Shown one piece after another: positions 1 to 11,346 of a stretch of DNA of 64,000 nucleotides. This stretch comes from Dastarcus helophoroides (taxonomy: Eukaryota; Arthropoda; Insecta; Coleoptera; Bothrideridae): positions 25,468,162 through 25,532,161 of the forward strand of contig CM053337.1 in assembly GCA_028583605.1 (NCBI GenBank), read 5' to 3'. The position numbers were made by a program, and so were the translations under genes. The notes under the pieces are model-generated. The model was not told where the DNA came from. It did not search any database and saw nothing but the letters and a program-made list of their open reading frames with translations. Each line of letters opens with the position of its first letter. Within the stretch, counting starts at the first letter, position 1.

Positions 1-560
1 AAAGTAAATATTTAGAGAGTACGAAATCGCCAGGGTTTTTATTAGAATTTGTTATTTCGTTTCCAATTTTTGACTTAAGAACATTAATTTAGAGTAAATA
101 ATATTTTAACTTCCAAGTTTTTTGGATATTAAACTTGAAATATTATCTAGAAGCTTCCAGTTTTTTCTCAAATTTTAAATTTTGTGTTTAAATTTTGAAA
201 GCAATTTTAAAATATGTGATCAGTCGATTCTTTATATTTGTTATATTTGGGCCCTAAGGGGGTGAAAAAGAGTGTTTAATTTAATATTGAAAGAAATCAA
301 TTTTTCTACAGCTATCATAAGTAACAAATTTCATGTTTTTGGAATGATGGCTTCTTTGTATATTGTATATTTTTAATGATGTTCCAGGAATGTGGCACCA
401 CATGAAAAACAAAATTCGCCACAGAAAGGTGCCCTTTGTTATAAACATGCCCCCCGTCTAACCATGAGCTGAACCGTTTCGTTCATTGTTCTGATCGTGA
501 TTTTATAAATTAGGTTAGTTCAATGTTAAATGTCCTAAGTTTTATATAAATTAATATTCT
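1..560. other. AT-rich non-coding sequence, no gene seen
   Basis: No coding or structured element is visible. The first 240 bases contain short AAATTTT-type words resembling the arrays seen elsewhere. The stretch around 360-520 is less biased and looks like unique intergenic or intronic DNA. Confidence 0.4.
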
Positions 561-1345
561 CCAGAATAAAAAGCGCTTAAAAGTCTTTATTTTCAAACAA
601 TTCAAAATTTTTAATAATTGCCAAATTTTTAAATTATTGGATTTTATAAAAATTTAATTTTCTTTTAAAACTTCGTATTAATTCAAAAATTATTAAAATT
701 TTCAAAAAAAGTTGAAAGTAAAAATGGTCGAAATCTTCCAAAAAAGTAAAAATATGAAAAAAGTCAGAATTTCTAAAAAATTCAAAATTTTGAACAATAT
801 TTTCTAAATTTTTTTTTGCTGGAACGGACTGGTCCTTGATTATCTTCAAAAATTGAAATACAAATCTTGTCCTCTAAAATCAAGGAAGATTAAAAAACAG
901 AGCAAATTTTGTTGTGTTTTTTAATCTTTCTTGGTTTCAGGGGACAAGATTTGTATTTTAATATTATCTAAACTCAAAATTTCGATTAAAGTAGAAATGC
1001 TGAAAGGGAAGCTTAAAGAGTTCTCCAAAATTTTTGATCACAAACATCGAAAATTTGAAATAAAATCGATAATTTGAGAAAAATCTAACAATTCAAGAAA
1101 CAGATTTTCCAAGAATTTTCATTTTTAAAGGCGGAACTTTTCGAATTGTTTAAAAGAAAACCAAAATTTCTAGAAAAGTGGGAAGTTCAGAACAAACACA
1201 ATACTTCGAAAGAGTTGACATTGTTAAATTAACATTTTGAAAATAGTCGAAATTTAGAGTGGTAAAACTTAAAAATTACAACTTTGGGAAAACTTCAACA
1301 TTTTAAAAGTCTTCATATTGCCAAAATAAAAGCAAAATAAATCAT
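560..1345. repeat. degenerate AAAATTTCGAC-type array (A-rich strand on top)
   Basis: Short imperfect words such as GAAATTTC, AAAATTTT and AAAAGTCGAA recur without an open frame. The stretch is interrupted by the family A copy at 809-959. It is the same low-complexity sequence that fills much of the window. Confidence 0.5.
809..959 (-). mobile_element. family A hairpin retroposon, copy 1 (reversed, short stem)
   Basis: The one-sided tail lies on the left as GGAACGGACTGGTCC, preceded by a T run, so the element reads on the minus strand and ends in an A-rich tail. Two short hairpin arms follow and the ribozyme part of the stem is missing. The flanks form a 13-bp target duplication at 796-808 and 960-972 with one mismatch. 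That duplication size fits target-primed reverse transcription. Confidence 0.75.
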
Positions 1346-1571
1346 TTTATTTAAAACGTTAGAAATGATATTAAGGTAGAAGATAGATAACTTATATCAA
1401 TATCACTGTTTAAACAAGTAAAAAACAATTCGAAAACTAATAAAATCGTGTCAACTGATAATATCTTGAGGTTGAAACAAAACAGATATCAACGAAAATT
1501 AAGAGTTTTTTTGAAGGGGTTTGAATATGGAATTTTTACATAAGGAAAAAAAAGAAACATTTTAGTTTTGA

Positions 1572-1789
1572 AATACAAATCTTGTCTCTTGAAACTAAGA
1601 AAAATTAAAAAACACAACAGAGGTTGCTGTCATCTTCAGAGAGATACTGATCTCTCTGAAGATGAAAGCTTGGCTATCGAAACGCGTTAGAGCAACCTCT
1701 GTTTTGTTTGTTAATCGTTCTTGATTTCAGGGGACAAGATTTGTATTTCAGTTTTTGAAGAAAACCAAGGACCAGTGCTTTCCACCAAA
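1572..1789 (+). mobile_element. family A hairpin retroposon, copy 2
   Basis: The left arm starts GAAATACAAATCTTGTC and the right arm is its reverse complement, followed by the tail ACCAAGGACCAGTGC. The right arm keeps the hammerhead-like CTGAAGA and CGAAAC blocks near 1,660-1,690. The left arm has lost part of the stem. Target duplication ATTWTAGTTTTGA lies at 1,559-1,571 and 1,790-1,802 with one mismatch. Confidence 0.75.
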
Positions 1790-1802
1790 ATTATAGTTTT
1801 GA

Positions 1803-3080
1803 TCAGTGTATCATTTTACCACTGCCTCAAATCCTGCATGCAACAATGAAAAATTTTGCCTAAGCGACCGTTGTATTTTAAATTCTTTCAACGAGTATCA
1901 ACTTCAATTCGAAACAATTTAATCTTTCCCTTACAACACTAATGGAACATTCCACGCCAATAACCATCAATAAAAACTAATCATTATTATTCCATCAACT
2001 TCTCGACGATGTTGGCGAATGAGTCCGAAAAGTAACAATTCGAGTGTCCTCTTCAGAGCTTGGCACCTTTGAAAATAACCGGCCGATCTCAGTGCGATCA
2101 CCCTTTTATAGAGTCTTTTAAAGAGCACAATGGTTTTCTGTTAGATCTATTGTGTAACAATTGTGTGCGTTGTTAAATGTGTTTCGGATAAAGTCGGCGG
2201 CCGCTTTGGCCATTAGGGTGCCGTGAAGCTCAACCAAGCGCGTAAATGTTCTCTCCCTACAGAATGAGGAAACTAATTCAACAAGGTAGGTTTTGATCTG
2301 TGCCAATCCAACTCGAAGATAGTCACCCTATTAAGGTGAATTACAGAAAAATTAATTAACAATAAATACACAAAATCCATGAAAATCCAACAATATCTGA
2401 ATAAAACCTTGTGTATTTGTTTGTCTGTTTGTCCTCTTTCCACGTCTTAATTACTCGAGTCATTTTGTTGAAAATTGTTTGCAAGGTGGAATCGTTAGTA
2501 GGATACGTTTTATCCCAGAAAACTATAAAAGATACTCCCAAACTAATATTAGATCTAGAAAGTGTACTCCATTTTTGGTGTAAATAAATGATCTGACGAT
2601 AGGTCACAACTTACTATAAGTTTAAGCTTAGGAAACTTAATATAATGGTCTCACAGCGCCATTTAACGCAATAGGGTGTAATTTGCAATTCACTATGAAT
2701 CACTATCGCTGTGCAGCGAAATATATCAATGCATTAACGAATTTCAACAAAATATTCTGCAATCTGCAAGAACTCTTCAAAGCTGTACAAAGAAAGTATG
2801 TTTCATCGGCAGCACCATCTATCGCTATCTTAGCAATCTACTTTATCTTGATCCTAATTAAAACCAGGGACCAATTAAAACATTATAACAAAACAACTTA
2901 TAATAAATTTAAGAATTCTCTTTTGAACAGTTTTTCCCTTATAATTTGTAAAAGCAATTATTCATCTTATTCCTTAGGCGAAGTGCTGGTAATTGTTGTT
3001 TTAAGAAACTTTTTGAAAATGTTTCGTTACTTCTATTATTATTTCTTGCACTTTATTTTAAATACAAATTTTGACTCTAA
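1803..3080. other. non-repeat region, no recognised gene
   Basis: Mixed composition with some GC-richer parts (2,040-2,240). A 146-codon open frame covers 2,683-3,123 on the plus strand, but I recognise no domain in it and its end runs into the family A copy at 3,101. I therefore do not call it a gene. The remainder shows no tRNA, splice-supported exon or repeat that I can identify. Confidence 0.35.
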
Positions 3081-3100
3081 CCTTGAATTCTCTAAAGATG

Positions 3101-3337
3101 GAAATACAAATCTTGTCCCCTGAAACCAAGAAAGATAAAAAAGACAGTAAAGGTTGCTCTAACGCGTTTCGATAGTCAAGCTACCATCTTCGGTTTATCT
3201 ATGAAGATTGCAGCTTGGCTATCTAAACGCGTTAGAGCAACCTTTGTTGTGTTTTTTAAATCTTTTTTGGTTTCAAGGGAGAAGATTGGTATTTTAATTT
3301 CTGAAGATATCCAAGGACCAATCCGTTCGACCAAAAC
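3101..3337 (+). mobile_element. family A hairpin retroposon, copy 3
   Basis: Both arms are present (starts GAAATACAAATCTTGTCCCC; tail ATATCCAAGGACCAATCCG), with a divergent apex around 3,180-3,215. The right arm carries CTAAACGCGTTAGAGCAACC, a mutated ribozyme block. A possible but decayed target duplication pairs 3,079-3,093 with sequence just after the tail. Confidence 0.65.
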
Positions 3338-3339
3338 TT

Positions 3340-3900
3340 GCATTCTCCCATACACAGATCCGATGGTAGTAGGAGTTGCTGTACTTGTGCAAATTTCAAT
3401 CAACTACTATAATTACTGGAAGTGGTCCATTCATTGGATTTAAGTTGAGTATTCCAGGCCAACAAGATCTAACAAGATCAAAACCGACGAACTCTGGATT
3501 CGACAATCTGAATCTAAAAAATTGAAACACAGAACTTGTCCCCTGAAACCAAGAAAAATTAAAAAACTAAAAAAGTTTCTCTCTGAAGATGACAGCTTGG
3601 CTGTCGAAACGCGTTAGAGCAACCTTTGTTGTGTTTTTTAATTTTTCTTGGTTTCAGGGGACAAGTTCTGTGTTTCAATTTTTGAAGATAACCAAGGACC
3701 AGTCCGTTCCATCAAAATCTGAATCTAGTAAATGCCTCAACCTATCTGTCTGTAAATTAGAATATTTTAGTATCTGATCTTTGTTAGAGGACCCCTTCTG
3801 ATACCATAACGCTCCAGATCTCTGTTGGTGGTTCGACTGCCCAAAATCTTCGATCTGTTACCACGGGTTGTTATACATAGAGGCAGTAATATAGTTGCAT
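3340..3900 (+). repeat. dispersed repeat B, copy 1 (split by family A copy 4)
   Basis: Words such as AGATCTAACAAGATC and AACCTATCTGTCTG match the better copies at 24,150 and 31,322. The copy is diverged. It is interrupted at 3,517-3,715 by a family A insertion, so it is older than that insertion. Function unknown; no coding sequence is seen in any B copy. Confidence 0.5.
3517..3715 (+). mobile_element. family A hairpin retroposon, copy 4
   Basis: Inserted in repeat B. The exact 12-bp target duplication AATCTGAATCTA lies at 3,505-3,516 and 3,716-3,727. The left arm is shortened. The right arm keeps the complete hammerhead-like block (CTGAAGA, GACAGC/GCTGTC stem, GAAAC, then AGAG) and the tail ending GTCCGTTCCATCAA. 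The clean insertion site makes this a good copy for defining both ends. Confidence 0.8.
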
Positions 3901-4029
3901 CTTATTATCCTGCTTATGGTCCCAAAATAAATTAAAATATCGATAAAAAGTTAAAATATCTAAAAAAAGGTTTTTGTTAAGATTGGATGGTTGAAGAAAG
4001 CTGCAATATAGAAGGTGTGGCAGCAAAGT

Positions 4030-4560
4030 AATGAGACTGATTTTTTATTTACCAAAGTTTTCATTGTTCGCAAACATCAATGTTATCCCCTTCAAAGAAG
4101 TTCCCTTGGGCAGGTATACATCGAAGAAGACGTTGTTCCCAGCTTTGGTAGCAGCGCTGGCAGTCCTCAACCGGTATGATGTTCAGCATGCCCGTTACAC
4201 TCTTTTAGATGTTTCGATAGTCCCCAAATGACAACCTTTGAGGACATGCTTCGATTTAGGAACAAGGAAAAAGTCAAAGGGACTGGGGTCAGATGAATCG
4301 GGAGGCTGGGGAACCACAGGAATGCCTTTTGAGGTCAAAAATTCTGTGACGGAGAGGGCACTGTGACATGGGGCGTTGTCATGGTGGAGCATCTATTTGT
4401 CTGCAATGTCTGGTCTTACGCGCATGACCCTTTTTCTGAGCCGATTCTTCCAGCTTAACATAAAATTTAATGGGACAACAGCGCAGCGTTACCAGATCGC
4501 TTCCATTGTTGCCAGTCTTATTAGTTTTCTGCCACACGTGGCAAACCTCTTTTTCAATAT
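4030..4560 (-). pseudogene. mariner-family transposase remnant
   Basis: Minus-strand translation around 4,195-4,420 reads RVRPDIADK, a stop, then MLHHDNAPCHSALSV, EFLTSKGIPVVPQPP and FDFFLVPKSKHVLKG. That is the catalytic region of a mariner transposase, including the second Asp of the DD34D triad in HDNAPCH. The usual PPYSPDLSPCDFF motif is altered. After a frameshift the C-terminal end can be followed to about 4,060 (CYQSWEQRLLRC, then FFEGDNIDVCEQ). Only the middle and C-terminal parts remain and no terminal repeats are evident. It is a dead copy. Confidence 0.8.
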
Positions 4561-4599
4561 TTGACCAATATTAATTCAATTAGATGGCAAGAGTGTCTT

Positions 4600-5748
4600 T
4601 GATGTGAATGTAGATTCGTGGCGTAATGGCGTTCTTAGAGTGAATGAACTGTACACAGAAGATTGATCAAATTTGTTATTCAATAATTTTAGATGTCTAG
4701 ATAAATTATTATTGCGATGGATTGTACTCTAATCTAATTATATGCAGCTAAAGAGCTCACAAAGGGCTGGCTGCTTTTTAAGAAGTAAATTTCTCGTTTC
4801 GTATTGTTTGGCGCAATCTTTTAAAACATCTCAGTTTACCGAGATCAAGTTTCTTGTTACTGAGCTGTGACACATTCCGCCCATTTTAAAGCTTTGCCGC
4901 GGATGTTCTACACAAAACGCACAGGATTATATACCTGAGCTAATAATATGATATGGGCACTAAAATAAAATACAAGGTCAGATGGCCTTCCTAAACTGCG
5001 TTCATAATCTGGATTATTGACGAATCTTGAAACGTCACGAATTCGAAATTTTATAAAAAATTATGTACAGTTTTCATGGGGAGAGTCTTCATCATTAGGT
5101 CATTAATTTTAGGAGAAGCTACAGAAAAATAATTATGATACTAATACGTAATTGTTTCTTTTTTATATGAACTCAAGAGAAACCAAATATTGTTAAGGTT
5201 ATGTCATTAAGTAAAACATTACCTCCAGGAGCCCCAAAGGAGTCTTTGATCGATTCACTTTTTCGTATGAAAATCGGTTGATAGCAATAACAAATAACAG
5301 AAGAAAGTTAATGAGCCATTCGCATTTGCAAGTATTATAAAGTGGCTACTGCTAAAGAGATATTCTCCGATGATCTTTAAAAAAGCTTTTTACTTTGTTG
5401 ATCGACGACAGAAATAGGAGATAAAATCGGAAATTTTTAAACCCCGTGTTGTTTCCCGACGAATCAATTTTTTTTTCTTTAAATACCTCTCAACCACCAA
5501 ATGTTTATGAAAAATAAGTAGTTCGGTAAATATACTGTATTTGGGGGATTAAATGATGTCGACATATTTTAAAATTACATCCATTTTCAAAGTTTCGAAT
5601 AATTTTTGGATTATTTTGGAAAAATCTTTTGGACTCTGTTAGGAAATTAGCTCATGGCTGGTTGATTAAAGAAACCAAAGATGTAAAATAGACGCAATTG
5701 AGGAGCTTTTAGACGATCACAGTCAAAAAAATTGAAATCGGTAATATA
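4600..5748. other. non-repeat region, nothing recognised
   Basis: AT-rich sequence with a modestly GC-richer patch at 4,740-4,930. No long frame, RNA gene or repeat that I can identify. Confidence 0.3.
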
Positions 5749-6676
5749 CAGGATGCCCCCGTTTTAACTGCCTTCAATGAAACAGATGATAGAAAAAGTA
5801 ATTTTAAGGGAAAAGTTTGCTATGAGCACGTATCCGGAAACTCTTAATAAAAAAGGTACTAGCTGTTAAAATTTGAATAAAAAAATGGTTTATATTTTTT
5901 CACTTTCAAATTTTGTACACATGATGTATGAACAAAGGATAATAAAATAAAATAATTAGGTTTCTACCTTATTCAGTGGCAGAGTTCCGGTTAACCTATG
6001 ATCTTGTTTTAAAAAAAAACAGCAGTTCGCCCCTAAAAAAAGCGTTTAATTGTGAAGAAAAGTTTTCTCTTATGTTTTACGTAACAACTGTATGCTGGTC
6101 TTTAAACAATCACTAACACAAACAAGGTACACCACTGGATAAAATAAAATAAAATGGAATAACAGTTTTGGATAAAGTTGACTCTTCACATTCTTTCATA
6201 TTTGTCACTATTGTGACAGAATTAAAATTTTTGGGACTTTCCTTAATAAAAGTACCAGTGATCAATGACATGACTCAACCAATGGCAGAAACGGAAAAAT
6301 ATGAGGAACTAACTTTTATGCAGAATTGAATACTTTACTCAAAAATGGTATTTTATTTCATTTCCTTGAGTGTGTACCGCATTTTTTTCTGCAATAATAT
6401 CACAGATTACCCGTAACTCCGCCACGTGGTTGAGATAGAAACTTAATTTTATTTTATTTTGTTATCCTTTATCCATACACTGTGTGTGCAAAATTTGGCT
6501 TAAATATCTCATAAAACTTGAAAGTTAAGAAGTAAGAACTCTATTTTGGTTCAAATTTTAACACATTGTATCTTTTTTATTAAGAATTTCCAGTGGAATG
6601 TTCATAGGAAACTTTTTGTTTAATATTATTTTTTTATCCCTTGTTTCATTTAAAGCACTTAAAATGGGGACGCCTG
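5749..6676. mobile_element. non-autonomous DNA transposon with TIRs of about 270 bp (family F)
   Basis: The ends read CAGGATGCCCCCGTTTTAA at left and, on the opposite strand at right, CAGGCGTCCCCATTTTAAG, each flanked by TA. The inverted similarity continues inward for about 270 bases, for example around 5,935-5,995 against 6,405-6,480. There is no open frame for a transposase. The TA duplication and terminus fit a Tc1/mariner-type MITE. The arms have diverged, so it is not recent. Confidence 0.75.
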
Positions 6677-7250
6677 TATATAAAGATATCCTTAACAGCA
6701 GCTAAACGGTTTAGTCAAATTGGTTCATGCAAACACCACAAGTTATACACATGTATAATATTTACTATATGTATAGTGATAGTTTGTGTCATCGGTAGTT
6801 TCTGTCATTGATAGTATCGGTAGCTTTTTACAAAAATATCGATAGTATCAACAGTTTAAACTGGCAATTTTTCTTAATACAATGAAAATTCTAATTTGAT
6901 CTGCCGTTGCTATATAGGCTCCAAAGATAGTCTCCGCGAGGGAAATAGCTGCTGTAATTAGCGAGGCACAACCAAACGATAAAAATTTGCCCAACATTGG
7001 GAAATATCCTACGTGTGACATGCAAAAAATGTTCTCATTGGTCGATTTATTCTATTTCTATTAGAAGATGTAATATATACTTGAACATATGATATAATAA
7101 ATGAAAAACAAGTTTGTTTATAAATATATATAAATAGTTTTTTAAAGATTCTATATTTTGTGGAGTCATTTCAGTAGAATATCGTACATTTTTTAAATGA
7201 AGAAACTGTTCAGAAAGGGTTGTGTTTGTTTTCTTTTTTATTTCTGTTTT
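6677..7250. other. AT-rich sequence with TATCGATA-like words
   Basis: No gene seen. A cluster of ATCG(A/G)TAG words lies at 6,780-6,850. A similar cluster lies at 9,265-9,325. Confidence 0.3.
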
Positions 7251-9240
7251 CAAATTTCTCTTCTGGCAATATCAAGTGCAAAGTTGGAGCTCTCATTTTT
7301 TTTTTAATTCCAACTTAAATGCTGAACTGTTCAAACTCAGAAAAAGGGTGGAAATCTTGAGTTTCAGATCTGAATTTTTAAATTTAAAACGTCAGTTTAG
7401 AAAAGTTGAAATTAAAATCAAAATTATAGTTTTCTAAAATTTTCAAAAACTTATTTTCGGATTACATATTCAGTAATTTGAATTTTTTTTAAACATTCAG
7501 AATTTCAAGCTCAAACTCGGAACTACTATTTTTTGTTTAATTTCAACATTCAAATTTTATGTTTTTTTTAATTTATTTAACATTTCTTCGGCCCAGTTTG
7601 GAAATATTTAAATTTTTATGGTTTGTTGACATGAAGAATAATTCAAATTTTAATTTGTAAATTCTGAGATTACATTCCAATACACGACTTTGAGTTAAAA
7701 ATTGTGAAAAAAATAAAGAAATATCATATCTCATAGATAAATTTAGAAATGTTCAGATGTTCGAAAAAAATCAAAATTTCAAAAAAGTCGAGATTTTGTC
7801 TGAATTTTTTTACGATTTTTTTCGATAAATTTCAATCTCTTTTATAGTTCAAATTTCAATAAAAAACATTTTTTTTTAATTTCTATTTTAAAATGAAGTA
7901 CTGGAGAATAAACTTGAATTGTTCAGAGTCAAATCAAAATTTCAAGAAATAGATTCAACATTTTGAGATAAAATTTAGAATTTCGAGTTGTAATTCAAAA
8001 TTTTGAACCAAAAGAGATTGTGGGTATAAACCCTACATTTCAAAAACCTCATAACTCATTTTCTGAAATGTGGATGCTTAAACGATTTGAAAAAGGAAAT
8101 CAAAATACTAACATTTCTATAAAAAATTGTAGATTTCGAGAAAAAACCGAAAATGAGTCTAATATTCTATGTCTAATTTTTTCTTAAAACTTTTGTTACG
8201 AAAGTTTAGATTCTTCAATTTTGTTTCCAAGTTCTTAGTTATTTCAATGTTAAGTTTAAATTTTTAGTTTTATTTTTCTAATTTTGGTTTTTTTTAATTT
8301 TTAAAGAAATCTTCAATTTTAAAAATCAAAATTTCTAAGAAATATTAAAATGTGCAAAATTATAAGAATTATTTTTTTCACATTTTTTTTGGCTTCTTTA
8401 TCGGAAAGAAGAACATCCAAAATTTTGAATTATAGCGAAAAATATATTTAAGAATTAAGAAAAAAAAAACAGAAATTGGAAACAGTTTTAGATGAATTTT
8501 TTATCTTTAATGTTAAAATTTCTAGTTTATAAACGAAATCTAAAGGTTAAGTCAAAGTAACTGAAAAAATTCTACAAAAATATTTGCAGCAAGATTGATT
8601 TTGAAGTCAAAGTTTGAAAATTAGGCTAAAATTTTTCTCCAAATTCTACTCAAATTTGTAAAGCTAAAAGTTTTAGTCCAAAATCGAAATGTTATAAAAA
8701 TCCTTTTGTTTAAAGTCACAATTTTGAATGCGAAGTCAAGTTTCGAATTTAAAATAAAATTTCGAACCTAAAGTTGATATTTTACTTAAGATTTTAAGCC
8801 AATAGTTCAACTTATATTCAAAATTCTAAGAATTTTTTGTAAATAAAAATAAAATTTTAAATTAGGTTTTTACTTGAAATTTCAGCATTAAACGTAAAAT
8901 TTATACCAAGGTTCTCGAATTTTCAAGTGTAAAAATTTCAAGCTTAAACATCGAATTTAAAATAGAAATTATGATCTTTGGAAAAACCTGAAAGTTGTTA
9001 AACAACAGATTTGATTTCTAACACGAAGTTTCGAGAAAAAGGCCAACATTTCCAGAAAAGCTAAAAAAAAGAAAAAAAATCGAATTTAAGCATTTTATTT
9101 AATTTCAGTCTTTTTTTAACTTCACTAAACTATCAAGCATTTGATTTTTTGTTCAAAAATATATAAATTTCATTTCAGGTTCAATAGTGAATATTTAAAT
9201 TTGTTCCCAAAATTTTTCGCGAAAGTTAAATAATGTTATC
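7250..9240. repeat. degenerate AAAATTTCGAC-type array
   Basis: Two kilobases of imperfect AAAATTTC/GAAATTTT/TTTTTC words with no long frame. Strand bias switches within the block. A short element C derivative sits at 7,560-7,640. Confidence 0.6.
7560..7640 (+). mobile_element. 81-bp internally deleted derivative of palindromic element C
   Basis: The first 70 bases match the outer arm of element C at 56,497-56,568 (shared word ATTTCTTCGGCCCAGTTTGG). The last ten, CATGAAGAAT, match the tip of the one-sided tail of C. The flanks are an exact 12-bp duplication, ATTCAAATTTTA, at 7,548-7,559 and 7,641-7,652. It is therefore a genuine insertion that keeps only the two extremities of C. Confidence 0.75.
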
Positions 9241-9348
9241 AAATGTCGAACGTAGCTTGTTAAGAACTAGCCATACTATCGAACATTACCATCGATAGTC
9301 ATAACTATCGATCGATAATATCGATGTTTAGTGAACACTAAGTATATA

Positions 9349-10759
9349 CAGGTTGAACTAAATTTGATTTCCACTATATGGATCTCGTAAACTATTCGAA
9401 ATACAAGGAAGCTTAAATGGGCAAAGTATTGCAGAATTTAATACCGGATATTATTTCGCTGAGAAAACAATTGAATTTCAATTCGTCTTGGTTTTATTTA
9501 GAAAAAACTGAAAATCGCTATTTTTAAAACTCAGCTGTAACTTGTTTATTAGAAGTCCGATTAAAAAAATTGAAAAACTGTAATTAGTTGTTTTTTGGGG
9601 TGTTTTCATTGATGTAAGTTAATTTTTTCTAAATTAAACTCTTTCCGAGAAAATTATGTCAACTTATAGACGCCATATTGGATTTATCATTTTCAAATTT
9701 GGCATATTTTTCTGATTAATCTGATATATGACATGCTATACTTCAAATGTGGCAAAGTGGGTTAAATGAACTTCTTTTTATTTATAAACAAAAAAATTGT
9801 AGTAGGCGATGCAAGTACCATAACTTAATAATAAAAAATACAGTTACCAAAAAAGCAATAATTATTATTAAAAAACCAAAAATATTTTAACTGTGCAATA
9901 TTTAAACAGTTATTAGTATAATCATAATGTGCATGCGCTCCTCTAAATGACGTAATTCTATGAAAAGCTGTAGATGTTCTGAACATTTTGTCAGCAATTT
10001 TTACAAAAATTCTTTTAACATTAAATACTTATTCGTGTAACGTGAAATATCTAACAATCTAACATCAGAAATGACTCTCATATTTATGCACCTTATTCGT
10101 CTTAAAATATTTAACTTCTAGAAAAGTCAAGAACGCACACTTACGTATGAGTCATAGGAGAGTCGTCCTTAATTATAATAATGTTCTAAAAATTATGTAA
10201 TTTAAAATGAATTATGCAGGTTACGGTTATTAATAAATATTTCAATACTATACAATTTGTTATAATATTTTTGGTTTTTTAATAATAAGTATTGCTTTTT
10301 TTGGTAACGGTATATTTTATTATTAAAAGTTATGGTATTTGCGCCGCCTACTATATTTTTTTGGTTAAAAATAAAAAAATAGTTTATTTAACCCACTTTA
10401 CTACATTTAAAGTATGGCATAACATACATTAAATTAATCAGAAAAATATGTTAAATTCGAAAATGATAAAATTCAATATGGGGTCCATAATAAATAACAA
10501 AGTTGGCATAATTTTCTCGGAAACAATCGAATTAAAAAAAATAACATACATTAATGTAAAGACATTAAAAAACAACTAATTACTGTTTTTGAATTTTTTT
10601 AATCGAGCTTCAAATAAACAAGTTACAGCTGATTTTTAAATTGTTTTGTCAGCGGAATAATATTAGGCATTAAATTCTGCACAACTTTTCTTATTTAAGC
10701 TTCCTTGTATTTCTAATGGTTTACTAGGTCCCTGTAGTCGAAATCAAATTTGGTTCAAC

Positions 10760-10762
<3 letters not shown>
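9349..10762. mobile_element. 1.4-kb fold-back DNA element with very long TIRs
   Basis: The left end reads CAGGTTGAACTAAATTTGAT and the right end is its reverse complement (ATCAAATTTGGTTCAACCTG), each bordered by TA. Inverted similarity runs about 550 bases on each side, leaving a loop near 9,900-10,230. There is no transposase frame. The right end abuts a (TA)n run. The TA target and CAGG terminus suggest a Tc1/mariner-type non-autonomous element. Confidence 0.8.

Positions 10763-10805
<43 letters not shown>
10763..10805. repeat. (TA)n microsatellite
   Basis: About twenty TA units directly beside the right end of the preceding element. They may have grown from its TA target duplication. Confidence 0.9.
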
Positions 10806-10807
<2 letters not shown>

Positions 10808-11198
10808 GATTGCCAAGATTCGATGTTTTTACTAGTACGCCTTACAACGTTATGGCAAAACAGATTTTTTTAAGAGATAATTCTACATTAGTGCTTATTT
10901 GTCTATTACATATTACAAATTAACGGATAATTTTGTTATATCACTTTTCAAGCTCATGCAAGAAAAAATTAAATATACATGTAAAACCAAATTTGAGAGT
11001 TTTTAATCAATATTTCAAGATAGAATAAATGTACTTTGGTCGTTTTTGACAGAAGCTCCCCAATTATTTTCATATTAATTTTAAGTGTGTGTAAATATAA
11101 ATAATTATAATACCAAATAATACGTAAAAATGTATCACTAATTCTGTCTCTCGTCATTTTGTCTTTATCGTATGCCCCTGGTGCTTACCATTTAAAGA
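10805..11198. other. AT-rich sequence, nothing recognised
   Basis: No supported gene or repeat. Confidence 0.3.
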
Positions 11199-11346
11199 AA
11201 TTGAAATACAAATCCTGTCCCTTAAAACCAAGAAAGATTAAAAAACGCAACAAAGGTTGCTCTAACGCATATTTATAGCGAAGGTTTCAGGGGACAAGAT
11301 TTGTATTAATTTTTAAAGATAACCAACGAACAGTCCGTTGCATCAA
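11199..11346 (+). mobile_element. family A hairpin retroposon, copy 5 (stem mostly deleted)
   Basis: Starts TTGAAATACAAATCCTGTCC and ends in the tail CAGTCCGTTGCATCA. The apex has collapsed to about 20 bases, so the ribozyme block is gone. No clear target duplication. Confidence 0.65.

Noticed and set aside
2683..3123. 146-codon open frame, the longest in the first 30 kb
   Set aside because: No domain recognised, and its C-terminal codons are family A retroposon sequence. It is likely a chance frame in AT-rich DNA; a missed exon cannot be fully excluded.
9265..9325. Cluster of ATCGAT words, possibly DREF-type binding sites
   Set aside because: Near-simple palindromic words in AT-rich DNA beside a transposon end, with no promoter nearby.
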